Source of the DNA: Aquimarina megaterium XH134
GTDB taxonomy: Bacteria > Bacteroidota > Bacteroidia > Flavobacteriales > Flavobacteriaceae
Reading direction: 5' to 3'
Assembly: GCF_000520975.1 (NCBI RefSeq)
Contig: NZ_JACB01000031.1
Span: 180,534-244,533, forward strand
Length of the DNA stretch: 64,000 nt
Each line of letters starts with the position of its first letter. Position 1 is the first letter of the stretch. The position numbers and the translations under genes are program-made. The notes under the pieces were generated by a model, which saw only the letters and a program-made list of their open reading frames with translations, searched no databases and was not told the origin of the DNA. Below are positions 17,274 to 24,517 of the stretch, in pieces.

Positions 17274-17336
17274 TTTTTACGCAAAATATTTTGCAGTATC
17301 ATATTTCTGTTATAAATTTGCGTAAAAATAACACAA
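17274..17336 (+). promoter_or_regulatory. prs promoter region with NrtR-type operator and extra half-site
   Basis: TAAATTTG (17313-17320) is a -7 element. TTGCGTAAAAATAACACAA (17318-17336) repeats the TTGCGT-N7-AC(G/A)CAA layout with one mismatch and ends 2 nt before the ATG. Upstream, TTTTTACGCAAAA (17274-17286) is a reversed half-site, and GCAAAATATTTTGC (17281-17294) is a perfect 14-bp palindrome. The two TACGCAAA/TTTGCGTA half-sites, about 40 nt apart, could allow a looped or double-dimer complex. Role inferred. Confidence 0.55.
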
Positions 17337-17338
17337 TT

Positions 17339-18160
17339 ATGAAGTATTTACATTTGGATCCATCGTTTACACCTTTTGAAAAATCTATTGATTTTAAATC
17401 ATTTGTTTTTAATGGAGGAGAACCGCATATAAATATTTTAGACAAAAATATAGGGAACAGTATCACGATTACGCAACGAATCAATTCGTTTAATGATTTA
17501 GGATTGTTGTTGATCGCTACCGATGCGTTACGTAGAATGAATGTAAAGGAGATTAATGTGCTTATTCCATATTTTCCTGCTGCTAGGCAAGATAGAGTGA
17601 TGGTTGCAGGAGAATCACTAAGCGTTAAAGTATATGCCGATAGTATTAATGCGCAACACTATAATCAAGTAACAATCTTTGATCCACATTCAGAAGTGAC
17701 ACCTGCGTTATTAGATCGGGTACATGTGATTCAGAATTATGAATTTGTTAAACAATGTTTAGCTACCATTAAAGAAGAGGTAGTACTAATTTCTCCTGAC
17801 GGAGGAGCATTAAAAAAAATCTATAAAGTATCTGAGTTTCTAGGTGGAGTAGAAGTAGTAGAATGTTCTAAAAAAAGAGATGTAAAAACAGGAGCTTTAT
17901 CAGGTTTTAGGGTGTATGAAGATGATTTAAAAGGAAAACATTGTGTGATTGTCGATGATATTTGTGATGGAGGAGGAACTTTTCTAGGGCTGGCAAAAGC
18001 TTTAAAAGATAAAAACGCTGGAAAATTGAGTTTGGTGATTAGTCATGGGATTTTTAGCAAGGGATTTACTGAACTTACAAAACAATTTGATACTATTTTT
18101 ACAACAAATTCATTTAGGGATGTAGATGAAGAAAAAGTAGTGCAAATTCCTGTTATTTAA
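17339..18160 (+). CDS. Divergent ribose-phosphate pyrophosphokinase (Prs-like)
   Basis: A 273-residue PRPP-synthetase-fold protein. The PRTase-type loop is CVIVDDICDGGGTF (canonical Prs has VDDMIDTAGT). The region equivalent to the ATP/metal loop is IFDPHSEVTP in place of DLHAxQIQGFF. YFPAARQDRVMVAGESLSVKVYA matches the catalytic YARQDR(K) segment. The family makes PRPP from ribose-5-phosphate and ATP, and PRPP is the co-substrate of NadV encoded downstream. It is shorter than housekeeping Prs (about 310 aa). The divergence leaves room for a different acceptor such as ADP-ribose, as reported for the phage Prs-like enzyme Adps. I chose the ATG at 17339, since the upstream TTG extension overlaps the operator. 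Confidence 0.85.
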   Translation: MKYLHLDPSFTPFEKSIDFKSFVFNGGEPHINILDKNIGNSITITQRINSFNDLGLLLIATDALRRMNVKEINVLIPYFPAARQDRVMVAGESLSVKVYADSINAQHYNQVTIFDPHSEVTPALLDRVHVIQNYEFVKQCLATIKEEVVLISPDGGALKKIYKVSEFLGGVEVVECSKKRDVKTGALSGFRVYEDDLKGKHCVIVDDICDGGGTFLGLAKALKDKNAGKLSLVISHGIFSKGFTELTKQFDTIFTTNSFRDVDEEKVVQIPVI

Positions 18161-18215
18161 GAATAAACCAAAATCTATTTTGTAGGTAATGAATACCATC
18201 CAAAAATAATAGAAT

Positions 18216-18674
18216 ATGAATCTAATAGTACCACCAATTATTCCGGAATTGAATAAAAACCTAAGTGTTTTTCTGGCAGGAAGCATTGAATCAGGTGTTG
18301 CCCAAAAATGGCAGGATAAGGTGGTAGAAGAGCTATTAGAAGAAAATATTACAATTTTAAATCCCAGAAGAGAAAGTTGGGATCATACATGGGAGCAGAA
18401 AATAACTGATCCGACATTTAAAGAACAGGTACTTTGGGAGTTAGAAGCTTTAGAAAAAGCAGATATGATTATTATGTATTTTGATACGCATACAAAATCC
18501 CCTATAACATTATTAGAATTAGGATTATATGCACGAAGTAATAAATTGGTAGTATGCTGCCCAGATGGATTTTGGAGAAAAGGAAATGTAGATATTGTCT
18601 CTGAACAGTATGGAGTACAAAAAGTGAACAGCTTAGAAGAATTGATTAATGAAGTAAAGAAAAAATTAAAATGA
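18216..18674 (+). CDS. Nucleoside 2-deoxyribosyltransferase-like protein
   Basis: A 152-residue Rossmann-like protein. The start LSVFLAGSIESGVAQKWQDKVVEELLEENITILNPRR is the family opening, with the GSI loop. The catalytic-type Asp/Glu region follows: LEKADMIIMYFDTHTKSPITLLELGLYARSNKL, where TLLELG carries the expected nucleophile Glu. It fits the Nuc_deoxyrib_tr_2 family. Related enzymes cleave or exchange N-glycosidic bonds of nucleosides or nucleotides. In this operon a nicotinamide riboside or NMN-type substrate would make sense, but that is inference. The stop overlaps the start of the ADP-ribosylglycohydrolase gene by 4 nt (ATGA), which indicates coupling. Confidence 0.8.
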   Translation: MNLIVPPIIPELNKNLSVFLAGSIESGVAQKWQDKVVEELLEENITILNPRRESWDHTWEQKITDPTFKEQVLWELEALEKADMIIMYFDTHTKSPITLLELGLYARSNKLVVCCPDGFWRKGNVDIVSEQYGVQKVNSLEELINEVKKKLK

Positions 18675-19618
18675 AGAATTTAAAAGAACAAATAAAAGGA
18701 GGAATTTTTGGTGTTGCAGTTGGAGATGCATTAGGAGTGCCTGTCGAATTTAAGACCAGAACATTTTTACAAGAACATCCAGTTAAGGATTTTTTAGGAT
18801 ATTTATGTTGGAATCAACCTCCTGGTACTTGGTCAGACGATAGTTCATTAACCTTTTGTCTTATAGATAGTCTGCTTAGAGGTTATGATATAGAGGATAT
18901 TGGTCAAACTTTTGTTAAATGGTATAAAGAAGGTTTTTGGGGAGCACATTACGAAGTTTTTGATGTAGGAGGAACTACAAGTCATTCATTAGATAGAATT
19001 TTAAAAGGAGAATCAGCAAAGTATTCGGGAAACTTGTTTGTAGAAGATAATGGAAACGGCTCATTAATGAGAACTTTACCCATGGTTTATATATTAAAAG
19101 AAGAAGGATCTATAACAGAGAGATATAAAAAAATAAAAGAAGTGTCTTCTATAACTCATGCACATTTTAGATCTGTATTTGCATGTTTTATATATGTAGA
19201 GTATGGATTATTGTTACTAAAAGGACAAGACAAATTCGAAGCGTATGAGAATTGCAAACAGCCTATATTGGATTTTGCTCATGAGATGGATTTTAATCCT
19301 ACAGAGATAAGTTTATTTAATAGAGTATTACAATCAGATATTAGAGAATTTGAAGAAAAAGAAGTGGAAAGTAGCGGATATGTGCTACACTCTTTAGAAG
19401 CTGCTTTGTGGTGTTTTCTAAAATCGGATTCTTATGAAGAAGTCGTTTTAAAAGCGGTGAATCTAGGTGGAGATACAGATACTACAGCAGCAATTACAGG
19501 AGGATTAGCAGGCTTATATTATGGCTATAATGCCATACCAACAAAATGGAAAACCAGACTGGCAAGGTTTGAAGATATAGAAAATTTAACAGGACAATTT
19601 AATGAGAATTTAGTGTAG
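18671..19618 (+). CDS. ADP-ribosylglycohydrolase (DraG/ARH family)
   Basis: A 315-residue protein of the ADP-ribosylglycohydrolase family. The N-terminal KGGIFGVAVGDALGVPVEF is the classic first helix. The metal sites are TWSDDSSLT (about residues 56-64) and the C-terminal GGDTDTTAAITGGLAG (about 273-288), which bind two Mg2+ or Mn2+ ions. DNGNGSLMRTLP is the substrate loop. The family removes ADP-ribose from proteins, or from small ADP-ribosylated molecules. It overlaps the upstream gene by 4 nt; the next gene begins 75 nt later. ADP-ribose released here would be the ligand that relieves NrtR. Confidence 0.92.
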   Translation: MKNLKEQIKGGIFGVAVGDALGVPVEFKTRTFLQEHPVKDFLGYLCWNQPPGTWSDDSSLTFCLIDSLLRGYDIEDIGQTFVKWYKEGFWGAHYEVFDVGGTTSHSLDRILKGESAKYSGNLFVEDNGNGSLMRTLPMVYILKEEGSITERYKKIKEVSSITHAHFRSVFACFIYVEYGLLLLKGQDKFEAYENCKQPILDFAHEMDFNPTEISLFNRVLQSDIREFEEKEVESSGYVLHSLEAALWCFLKSDSYEEVVLKAVNLGGDTDTTAAITGGLAGLYYGYNAIPTKWKTRLARFEDIENLTGQFNENLV

Positions 19619-19693
19619 TAATACGTCCATTCGAGTGTTTTGTTATGACTTAATGAAGAAGACAAGATGTATCGAGAATAAATTATAGAAATA

Positions 19694-20329
19694 ATGAAAT
19701 TACAACTTAGAAAATATAAAGAACAACAGAAAGAATGGCCCCAAAGCGGGTATCATATTATGGCACAATATGATAATGAGAAAATAATAGTGTATCAATC
19801 CTATAGACCCGAAATAGGGAATTTTGCAGTAAAAAATCAATTTTTTGGAGGAGCTTTTAGCTTAGATCGAATGACATGGATCAAACCTAATTTTTTATGG
19901 ATGATGTATAGAAATGGTTGGGGAACAAAAGAAGGACAAGAAGTCATATTAGCAGTACATATCAAAAAAGAAGCCTTTGAGAATTATGTGAAAAATGCTG
20001 TGTATTCTTCATTCAAACCAGAATTATATGAGTCGTATGAGGCCTGGCAGGAGGATGTTACAAATTCAAACGTGAGATTACAATGGGATCCCGATCATGA
20101 TCCATATGGAGTAAAATTAGAAAGACGAGCCATTCAGATTGGATTAAGAAAGGAGTATATAAAAAGGTATGCTAAAGATGATATTTTGGAGATTGAAGAT
20201 GTTTCTGATTTTGTTAGTGAGCAGTATGAATTTGTAAAAAATAAAGATTTAGAAAACCTGGTCACTCCTGCAGAAAAACCGTTGATATTTAAGGATGAAA
20301 AACTGAATGCATATTTAAAGCTGAAATGA
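19694..20329 (+). CDS. DUF4291 family protein
   Basis: A 211-residue protein. The motifs [35 protein letters not shown] and [24 protein letters not shown] are the signature of DUF4291 as I remember it. The family has no confirmed activity known to me. The Arg/Tyr-rich core and the frequent linkage to macro-domain and ADP-ribose genes suggest a role in NAD or ADP-ribose transfer, but this is inference. Translation is coupled to the macro-domain gene by a 4-nt ATGA overlap, so the products are probably needed together. Confidence 0.85.
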   Translation: MKLQLRKYKEQQKEWPQSGYHIMAQYDNEKIIVYQSYRPEIGNFAVKNQFFGGAFSLDRMTWIKPNFLWMMYRNGWGTKEGQEVILAVHIKKEAFENYVKNAVYSSFKPELYESYEAWQEDVTNSNVRLQWDPDHDPYGVKLERRAIQIGLRKEYIKRYAKDDILEIEDVSDFVSEQYEFVKNKDLENLVTPAEKPLIFKDEKLNAYLKLK

Positions 20330-20835
20330 AACTAACAGTAATCCAATCTGATATCACTACTATTAAAGCAGATGCGATTGTTAACGCAGCAAATTCTTCT
20401 CTTTTAGGAGGAGGTGGGGTGGATGGAGCAATTCATCGCAAAGGTGGGGAAGCTATCCTGGATGCTTGTAGAGAGATTAGAGCAAAGCAAGGTAAATGTA
20501 ATACAGGAGAAGCTGTAATTACAACAGCAGGGAATCTTCCTGCTACCTATGTTATTCATACCGTCGGGCCAGTTTGGAACAATGGAGGAAAAGAAAAGGA
20601 AGAACTATTGAGAAACTGCTATATCAATTCATTAAAATTAGCAAAAGAGAATGGTGTAAAAAGGATAGCTTTCCCAAATATAAGTACAGGGATTTATAAA
20701 TTCCCTAAAAATATTGCGGCAAGAATAGCCGTCGAAACAGTTAAAAATTTTAATCAAGATCAGATTGAAGAAATAATCTTTGTTTGTTTTGATCAGGAAA
20801 ATTTTGAGCTGTATAATGAATTATTAAAAAAATGA
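20326..20835 (+). CDS. Macro-domain protein, O-acetyl-ADP-ribose deacetylase-like
   Basis: A 169-residue macro domain of MacroD/YmdB type. [28 protein letters not shown] is the ADP-ribose-binding loop with the Asn-Ala-Ala-Asn and [10 protein letters not shown] signatures (residues about 11-39). The second loop is ISTGIYKFP. Such proteins hydrolyse O-acetyl-ADP-ribose, ADP-ribosylated Asp/Glu or ADP-ribose phosphates. It overlaps both neighbours by 4 nt (DUF4291 upstream, KptA downstream), an unusually tight set. Linkage with KptA suggests processing of ADP-ribose 1'',2''-cyclic phosphate or its opened product, as the yeast macro protein Poa1 does; that is inference. Confidence 0.93.
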   Translation: MKLTVIQSDITTIKADAIVNAANSSLLGGGGVDGAIHRKGGEAILDACREIRAKQGKCNTGEAVITTAGNLPATYVIHTVGPVWNNGGKEKEELLRNCYINSLKLAKENGVKRIAFPNISTGIYKFPKNIAARIAVETVKNFNQDQIEEIIFVCFDQENFELYNELLKK

Positions 20836-21377
20836 AAACAAACAATAAACATATAAGTAAATTTTTAAGCCTTATTCTAAGGCATAACCCTGATAAAGTA
20901 GGGGTGCAACTCGATGAAAATGGTTGGACAGATGTACAGGAATTACTGCAGAAAGTAAAAAGACACCGACCAGAATTAGATATGGATGTATTAGAAGAAG
21001 TTGTAGCATCCTGTGATAAACAACGCTTTGCTTTTAATGAAGACCATACCAGGATTAGAGCCAATCAAGGCCACTCAATACAGGTAGATTTAGAATATCA
21101 ACCCAAGCAACCGCCAGAATTCTTGTATCATGGTACTGTAGCCAAATTTATGAGTGCCATTAGAGAAAAAGGATTGCTAAAAATGAACAGGCATCATGTA
21201 CATCTTAGTGAAGAAAGAGAAACAGCTATAAAAGTAGGATCCAGAAGAGGGAAACCTGTTATTCTAACGGTAAGATCAGGCGAAATGTATGCCAAGGGCA
21301 TTGAGTTCTATCAATCGGATAATAAAGTATGGCTAACCGATATAGTGGCTCCAGAATATATTGAGTTTAAATCATAA
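20832..21377 (+). CDS. kptA: RNA 2'-phosphotransferase (Tpt1/KptA)
   Basis: A 181-residue KptA/Tpt1. [31 protein letters not shown] is the N-terminal lobe with the catalytic RH pair. [21 protein letters not shown] holds the second Arg and the QGHS motif. EFLYHGT starts the NAD-binding lobe and RGKPVILTV lies in the core. Tpt1 transfers a 2'-phosphate from RNA to NAD+, giving ADP-ribose 1'',2''-cyclic phosphate and nicotinamide. Bacteria lack the fungal tRNA ligase, so the substrate may be RNA damaged and repaired by other ligases, or the enzyme may ADP-ribosylate phosphorylated RNA ends. It ends the tight 4-nt-overlap group. Confidence 0.94.
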   Translation: MKTNNKHISKFLSLILRHNPDKVGVQLDENGWTDVQELLQKVKRHRPELDMDVLEEVVASCDKQRFAFNEDHTRIRANQGHSIQVDLEYQPKQPPEFLYHGTVAKFMSAIREKGLLKMNRHHVHLSEERETAIKVGSRRGKPVILTVRSGEMYAKGIEFYQSDNKVWLTDIVAPEYIEFKS

Positions 21378-21384
21378 TGTATCC

Positions 21385-21417
21385 AGACCTCACAGGTTTT
21401 CAAAACCTGTGAGGTCT
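21385..21417. repeat. 33-nt intergenic palindrome (terminator-like repeat element)
   Basis: AGACCTCACAGGTTTT and its exact complement are separated by a single C. The same GACCTCACAGG type of palindrome is, from memory, a dispersed intergenic element in many Flavobacteriia. It follows kptA by 8 nt, and would form a very stable hairpin that ends the first operon or protects its 3' end. There is only a short T run, so termination efficiency is uncertain. Confidence 0.75.
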
Positions 21418-21442
21418 TAGTCAATTATAAAGAATCATCTAA

Positions 21443-21991
21443 ATGAAAAGGAAAGAGTTACACCCAGAAATATTTCTTATTGAAAATTTTCTCTCTAAAG
21501 AAATGTGTGATCAATTTATTGAAAAAGGAGAACAGGTTTCATTTGAAGAGGCTAAAGTTAATATTGATGGCAAGCAGGTAATGGTAAAGGGTATTCGAAA
21601 TAACCAACGTATTTTGTTTAAGGATGAAATACTTGAGGAAAAGATATGGTCAGAAATAGAACCTTTTGCAGTTGAAACTTTTGGAAATTACAGAGCGATT
21701 GGCCTTAATGAAATGTTTAGGATATATAAATATGAAGAAGGGCAACGTTTTAAAATGCATAGAGATGGTAGTTATCAACGAAGTGAAAATGAATGCAGTT
21801 TCTTCTCATTTTTGATATATCTTAACGATGATTTCGAAGGAGGGGAGACTTATTTTGAAGAAGGGATTACTGTTAATCCAAAACTTGGTGATGCTTTGGT
21901 ATTTCACCATCCGTTGCGTCATGAGGGAAAACCAATATTGTCTGGAACAAAATATGTTTTAAGAACAGATATAATGTATAGATTACTATAA
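21443..21991 (+). CDS. 2OG-Fe(II) oxygenase (prolyl-4-hydroxylase-like)
   Basis: A 182-residue double-stranded beta-helix oxygenase. Iron ligands are His106 and Asp108 (KMHRDGSY) and His160 (PLRHEG). The 2-oxoglutarate-binding basic residue is likely Lys170 in GTKYVLRTDIMY, ten residues after the distal His. FFSFLIYLNDDFEGGETYF matches the P4Hc domain. The substrate is unknown; related enzymes hydroxylate prolines or act on nucleic-acid bases. The gene lies between kptA and the metallophosphoesterase, 65 nt and 33 nt apart, and may belong to the same response. Confidence 0.87.
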   Translation: MKRKELHPEIFLIENFLSKEMCDQFIEKGEQVSFEEAKVNIDGKQVMVKGIRNNQRILFKDEILEEKIWSEIEPFAVETFGNYRAIGLNEMFRIYKYEEGQRFKMHRDGSYQRSENECSFFSFLIYLNDDFEGGETYFEEGITVNPKLGDALVFHHPLRHEGKPILSGTKYVLRTDIMYRLL

Positions 21992-22024
21992 AAAGATATA
22001 GTAAAAATTGAGAAAAACCGTAAG

Positions 22025-22756
22025 ATGAACAGGACTTTAGTAATCGGTGATATACATGGTGGATACAAGGCTTTACTTCAAGTTTTAAAGCGAGCAAATG
22101 TAACTTCAGAAGATACACTCATTTTTTTAGGAGATTATGTAGATGGATGGAGCGAATCGGCTAAGGTAATACAAGAACTTATACATCTTTCTGTATCCAA
22201 TACATGTGTTTTTATACGAGGAAATCATGACCTGTGGTGCGGGTTATGGCTAGAAAAAGGAGCAACCAACCCCGTATGGTTGGCACATGGAGGAAAAGAA
22301 ACAATCAGTAGTTATGTTCAATCGGGTTTACTTACCAAAGAAGCACATAAGGAGTTTTTTAATACACTGAAGGATTATTACCTGGATGAAGAGGGTAGAC
22401 TTTTTGTACATGCAGGATTCACATCTATGCATGGAGTAGGAAAAGAGGAGTATGATTCTAATTATTATTGGGACCGAACGTTATGGGAATCAGCATTACT
22501 AGCAGATAAAGTTGGGAAAATGGTTTTAAAAGACGATCCACCAAAACGATTTAGTCATTATTCTGAGATTTATATAGGGCATACTCCTACTATTGAATAC
22601 GGCAAAGATACACCCATAAAAGCTTATAACCTTTGGAATATGGATACAGGAGCAGGTTTCAAAGGAAAGCTAACCATTATGGATATCGATACCAAAGAAT
22701 ATTGGCAGAGCGATCCGCTTCCTTCCTTATATCCTAATGAACAAGGAAGAAACTAG
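22025..22756 (+). CDS. Calcineurin-like metallophosphoesterase
   Basis: A 243-residue phosphoesterase. All motifs of the family are visible: GDIHGGY (residues 8-14), GDYVDGWS (about 36-43), GNHDLWCG, VHAGF and GHTP near 190. It is close to the bacterial protein serine/threonine or diadenosine-tetraphosphatase group. In this setting, a possible substrate is a phosphorylated ADP-ribose product of KptA or an RNA 2',3'-phosphate, but no residue proves this. It follows the oxygenase gene by 33 nt. The next gene, nadV, has its own operator 150 nt downstream. Confidence 0.9.
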   Translation: MNRTLVIGDIHGGYKALLQVLKRANVTSEDTLIFLGDYVDGWSESAKVIQELIHLSVSNTCVFIRGNHDLWCGLWLEKGATNPVWLAHGGKETISSYVQSGLLTKEAHKEFFNTLKDYYLDEEGRLFVHAGFTSMHGVGKEEYDSNYYWDRTLWESALLADKVGKMVLKDDPPKRFSHYSEIYIGHTPTIEYGKDTPIKAYNLWNMDTGAGFKGKLTIMDIDTKEYWQSDPLPSLYPNEQGRN

Positions 22757-22902
22757 TAGTCTATATTTCACTAGAAACAGTGTAGTTATTAGTTTTAATA
22801 TTCTAGATTTTTGTACTGGCTATACCATGCAAATTAGCAGACTTTTTAAACAAGTAAAATAGAAAAAACACAAATAACTTTGGTGATAATTAAAAATGAT
22901 CT

Positions 22903-22925
22903 ATATTTGCGTATAAATAACGCAA
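22903..22925 (+). promoter_or_regulatory. nadV promoter with overlapping NrtR-type operator
   Basis: TATATTTG (22903-22909 region) is a -7 element that merges with TTGCGTATAAATAACGCAA (22907-22925), a 6+6 bp perfect palindrome with a 7-nt spacer. The operator ends 12 nt before the ATG. It is the most symmetric of the three copies. A protein bound here would cover the -7 element and the start site. Confidence 0.65.
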
Positions 22926-22937
22926 AATAAAATAAAG

Positions 22938-24383
22938 ATGAATCCATTACTATTAACAGACGGTTATAAATTAGGGCATAAAGAGCAATATCCAAACGGA
23001 ACTACTTTTGTGTATTCGAACTGGACACCTAGAAAAAGTAGAATAGCAGGAATTGATAATGTGGTATTTTTTGGATTGCAGTATTTTATTAAAGAATATT
23101 TAATCAAACAATTTAATGAACACTTTTTTAATCTCCCCAAAGAAGAAGTGGTTGCAGAATATAAAAAATATGTAGATCATTATCTAGGTACAGATTATGA
23201 TATTACACACATCGAAGAGTTACACGATTTAAGATATCTTCCTATTGAAATCAAAGCTTTACCAGAAGGGACAGAAGTTCCTATTCGAGTACCAATGTTT
23301 ACAGTAATGAATACCAAACCAGAATTTTTCTGGCTTACCAATTATCTAGAAACCTTATTGTCTAATATTATCTGGCAACCTTGTACTTCTGCAACCATTG
23401 CAAAACAATATCAAAGCATTTTATCCTCTTTTGCATTAGAAACAGATCGTGATAATATAGCGTTTATTACCTGGCAAGGTCATGATTTCTCGATGCGAGG
23501 AATGTCGGGTACAGAATCTTCAATTCTTAGTGGTATGGGACATGCATTATCATTTTCTGGAAGTGATACATTACCTGTGGCAAAAGCTTTTGAAACATAT
23601 TATAACGCAGATGTTACCAAAGAATTAGTTATCGGTAGCGTAAATGCTACAGAACATAGTGTGATGTGTGCAGGAAGTAAAGGTGATGAAATAGGAACTT
23701 TTAGAAGGTTACTAGAAACATATCCTACAGGAATATTATCTGTAGTATCTGATACCTGGGATCTTTGGAAAGTGCTAACAGAATATTTACCTAAGCTGAA
23801 AAATGAAATTCTCGAAAGAGAAGGCAAACTTGTTATCCGACCAGATTCTGGCGATCCTGTAGATATTATTTGTGGTTGTGATCATAAGAATCCAATAGTT
23901 GCAAAAGGTGTTATAGAACTGCTTTGGGATGAATTTGGAGGAACTATAAATGATCAGGGGTACAAAGTGTTGAGTCCAAAGATTGGAGCTATCTACGGAG
24001 ATAGTATTACTATCGAAAGAGCAACCCAGATTTGTGAAAAATTAAAAGCTAAAGGTTTTGCTTCTACCAATGTAGTTCTGGGAATAGGAAGTTTTACATA
24101 TCAATATAATACCCGAGACACTTTTGGATTTGCAATGAAAGCTACTTATGTCGAAGTGCAGGGCGAAGGAAGAGAAATATTTAAAGACCCAATAACAGAT
24201 GATGGTACTAAAAAATCTGCAAAAGGACGTATTCAACTATATGAGGAACAAGGAAAAATAGGGTACAAAGATCAAGTTTCTGAACAAGAAGAAAATCAAG
24301 GATTGTTAAAAACTGTTTTTAAAGATGGAGAGTTACTGATAGAAGATAATTTGTCTACTATTCGTAAAAGAATTACTCAATAA
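22938..24383 (+). CDS. nadV: Nicotinamide phosphoribosyltransferase
   Basis: A 481-residue NadV/NAMPT. It converts nicotinamide and PRPP to NMN, bypassing nicotinamidase. The conserved parts are NPLLLTDGYKLGHKEQYPNG at the N-terminus, SFSGSDTLPVAKAF, NATEHSVM (the phosphorylatable active-site His), LSVVSDTWDLW and VIRPDSGDPVDI (ribose/phosphate binding Arg and Asp). Length agrees with the human enzyme (about 490). PRPP could come from the Prs-like gene in the same regulon. NMN adenylyltransferase is not in the window. A NARP1-type Namat reaction (transfer of nicotinamide to ADPR-pyrophosphate) cannot be excluded by sequence reading. Confidence 0.95.
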   Translation: MNPLLLTDGYKLGHKEQYPNGTTFVYSNWTPRKSRIAGIDNVVFFGLQYFIKEYLIKQFNEHFFNLPKEEVVAEYKKYVDHYLGTDYDITHIEELHDLRYLPIEIKALPEGTEVPIRVPMFTVMNTKPEFFWLTNYLETLLSNIIWQPCTSATIAKQYQSILSSFALETDRDNIAFITWQGHDFSMRGMSGTESSILSGMGHALSFSGSDTLPVAKAFETYYNADVTKELVIGSVNATEHSVMCAGSKGDEIGTFRRLLETYPTGILSVVSDTWDLWKVLTEYLPKLKNEILEREGKLVIRPDSGDPVDIICGCDHKNPIVAKGVIELLWDEFGGTINDQGYKVLSPKIGAIYGDSITIERATQICEKLKAKGFASTNVVLGIGSFTYQYNTRDTFGFAMKATYVEVQGEGREIFKDPITDDGTKKSAKGRIQLYEEQGKIGYKDQVSEQEENQGLLKTVFKDGELLIEDNLSTIRKRITQ

Positions 24384-24410
24384 ATCAAGTTTATTATCAT
24401 AAAATTCGCA

Positions 24411-24442
24411 AAACTCCTTAAAATTAAGCTTTTAAGGGGTTT
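24411..24442 (+). terminator. Terminator behind nadV
   Basis: AAACTCCTTAAAA pairs with TTTTAAGGGGTTT (one G-T pair) around a 6-nt loop, TTAAGC. It lies about 28 nt after the nadV stop. Confidence 0.65.
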
Positions 24443-24517
24443 CTGATACAATAATGTAAGGGATTTTAGTGTTTTACGACATAAGTAGATAAACTAACAT
24501 CATAAAACATAATCATC

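Noticed and set aside
16532..24383. Prophage or mobile defence island
   Set aside because: No integrase, att repeats, phage structural genes or known defence effectors; codon use looks like the neighbours. The NAD island is treated as chromosomal.
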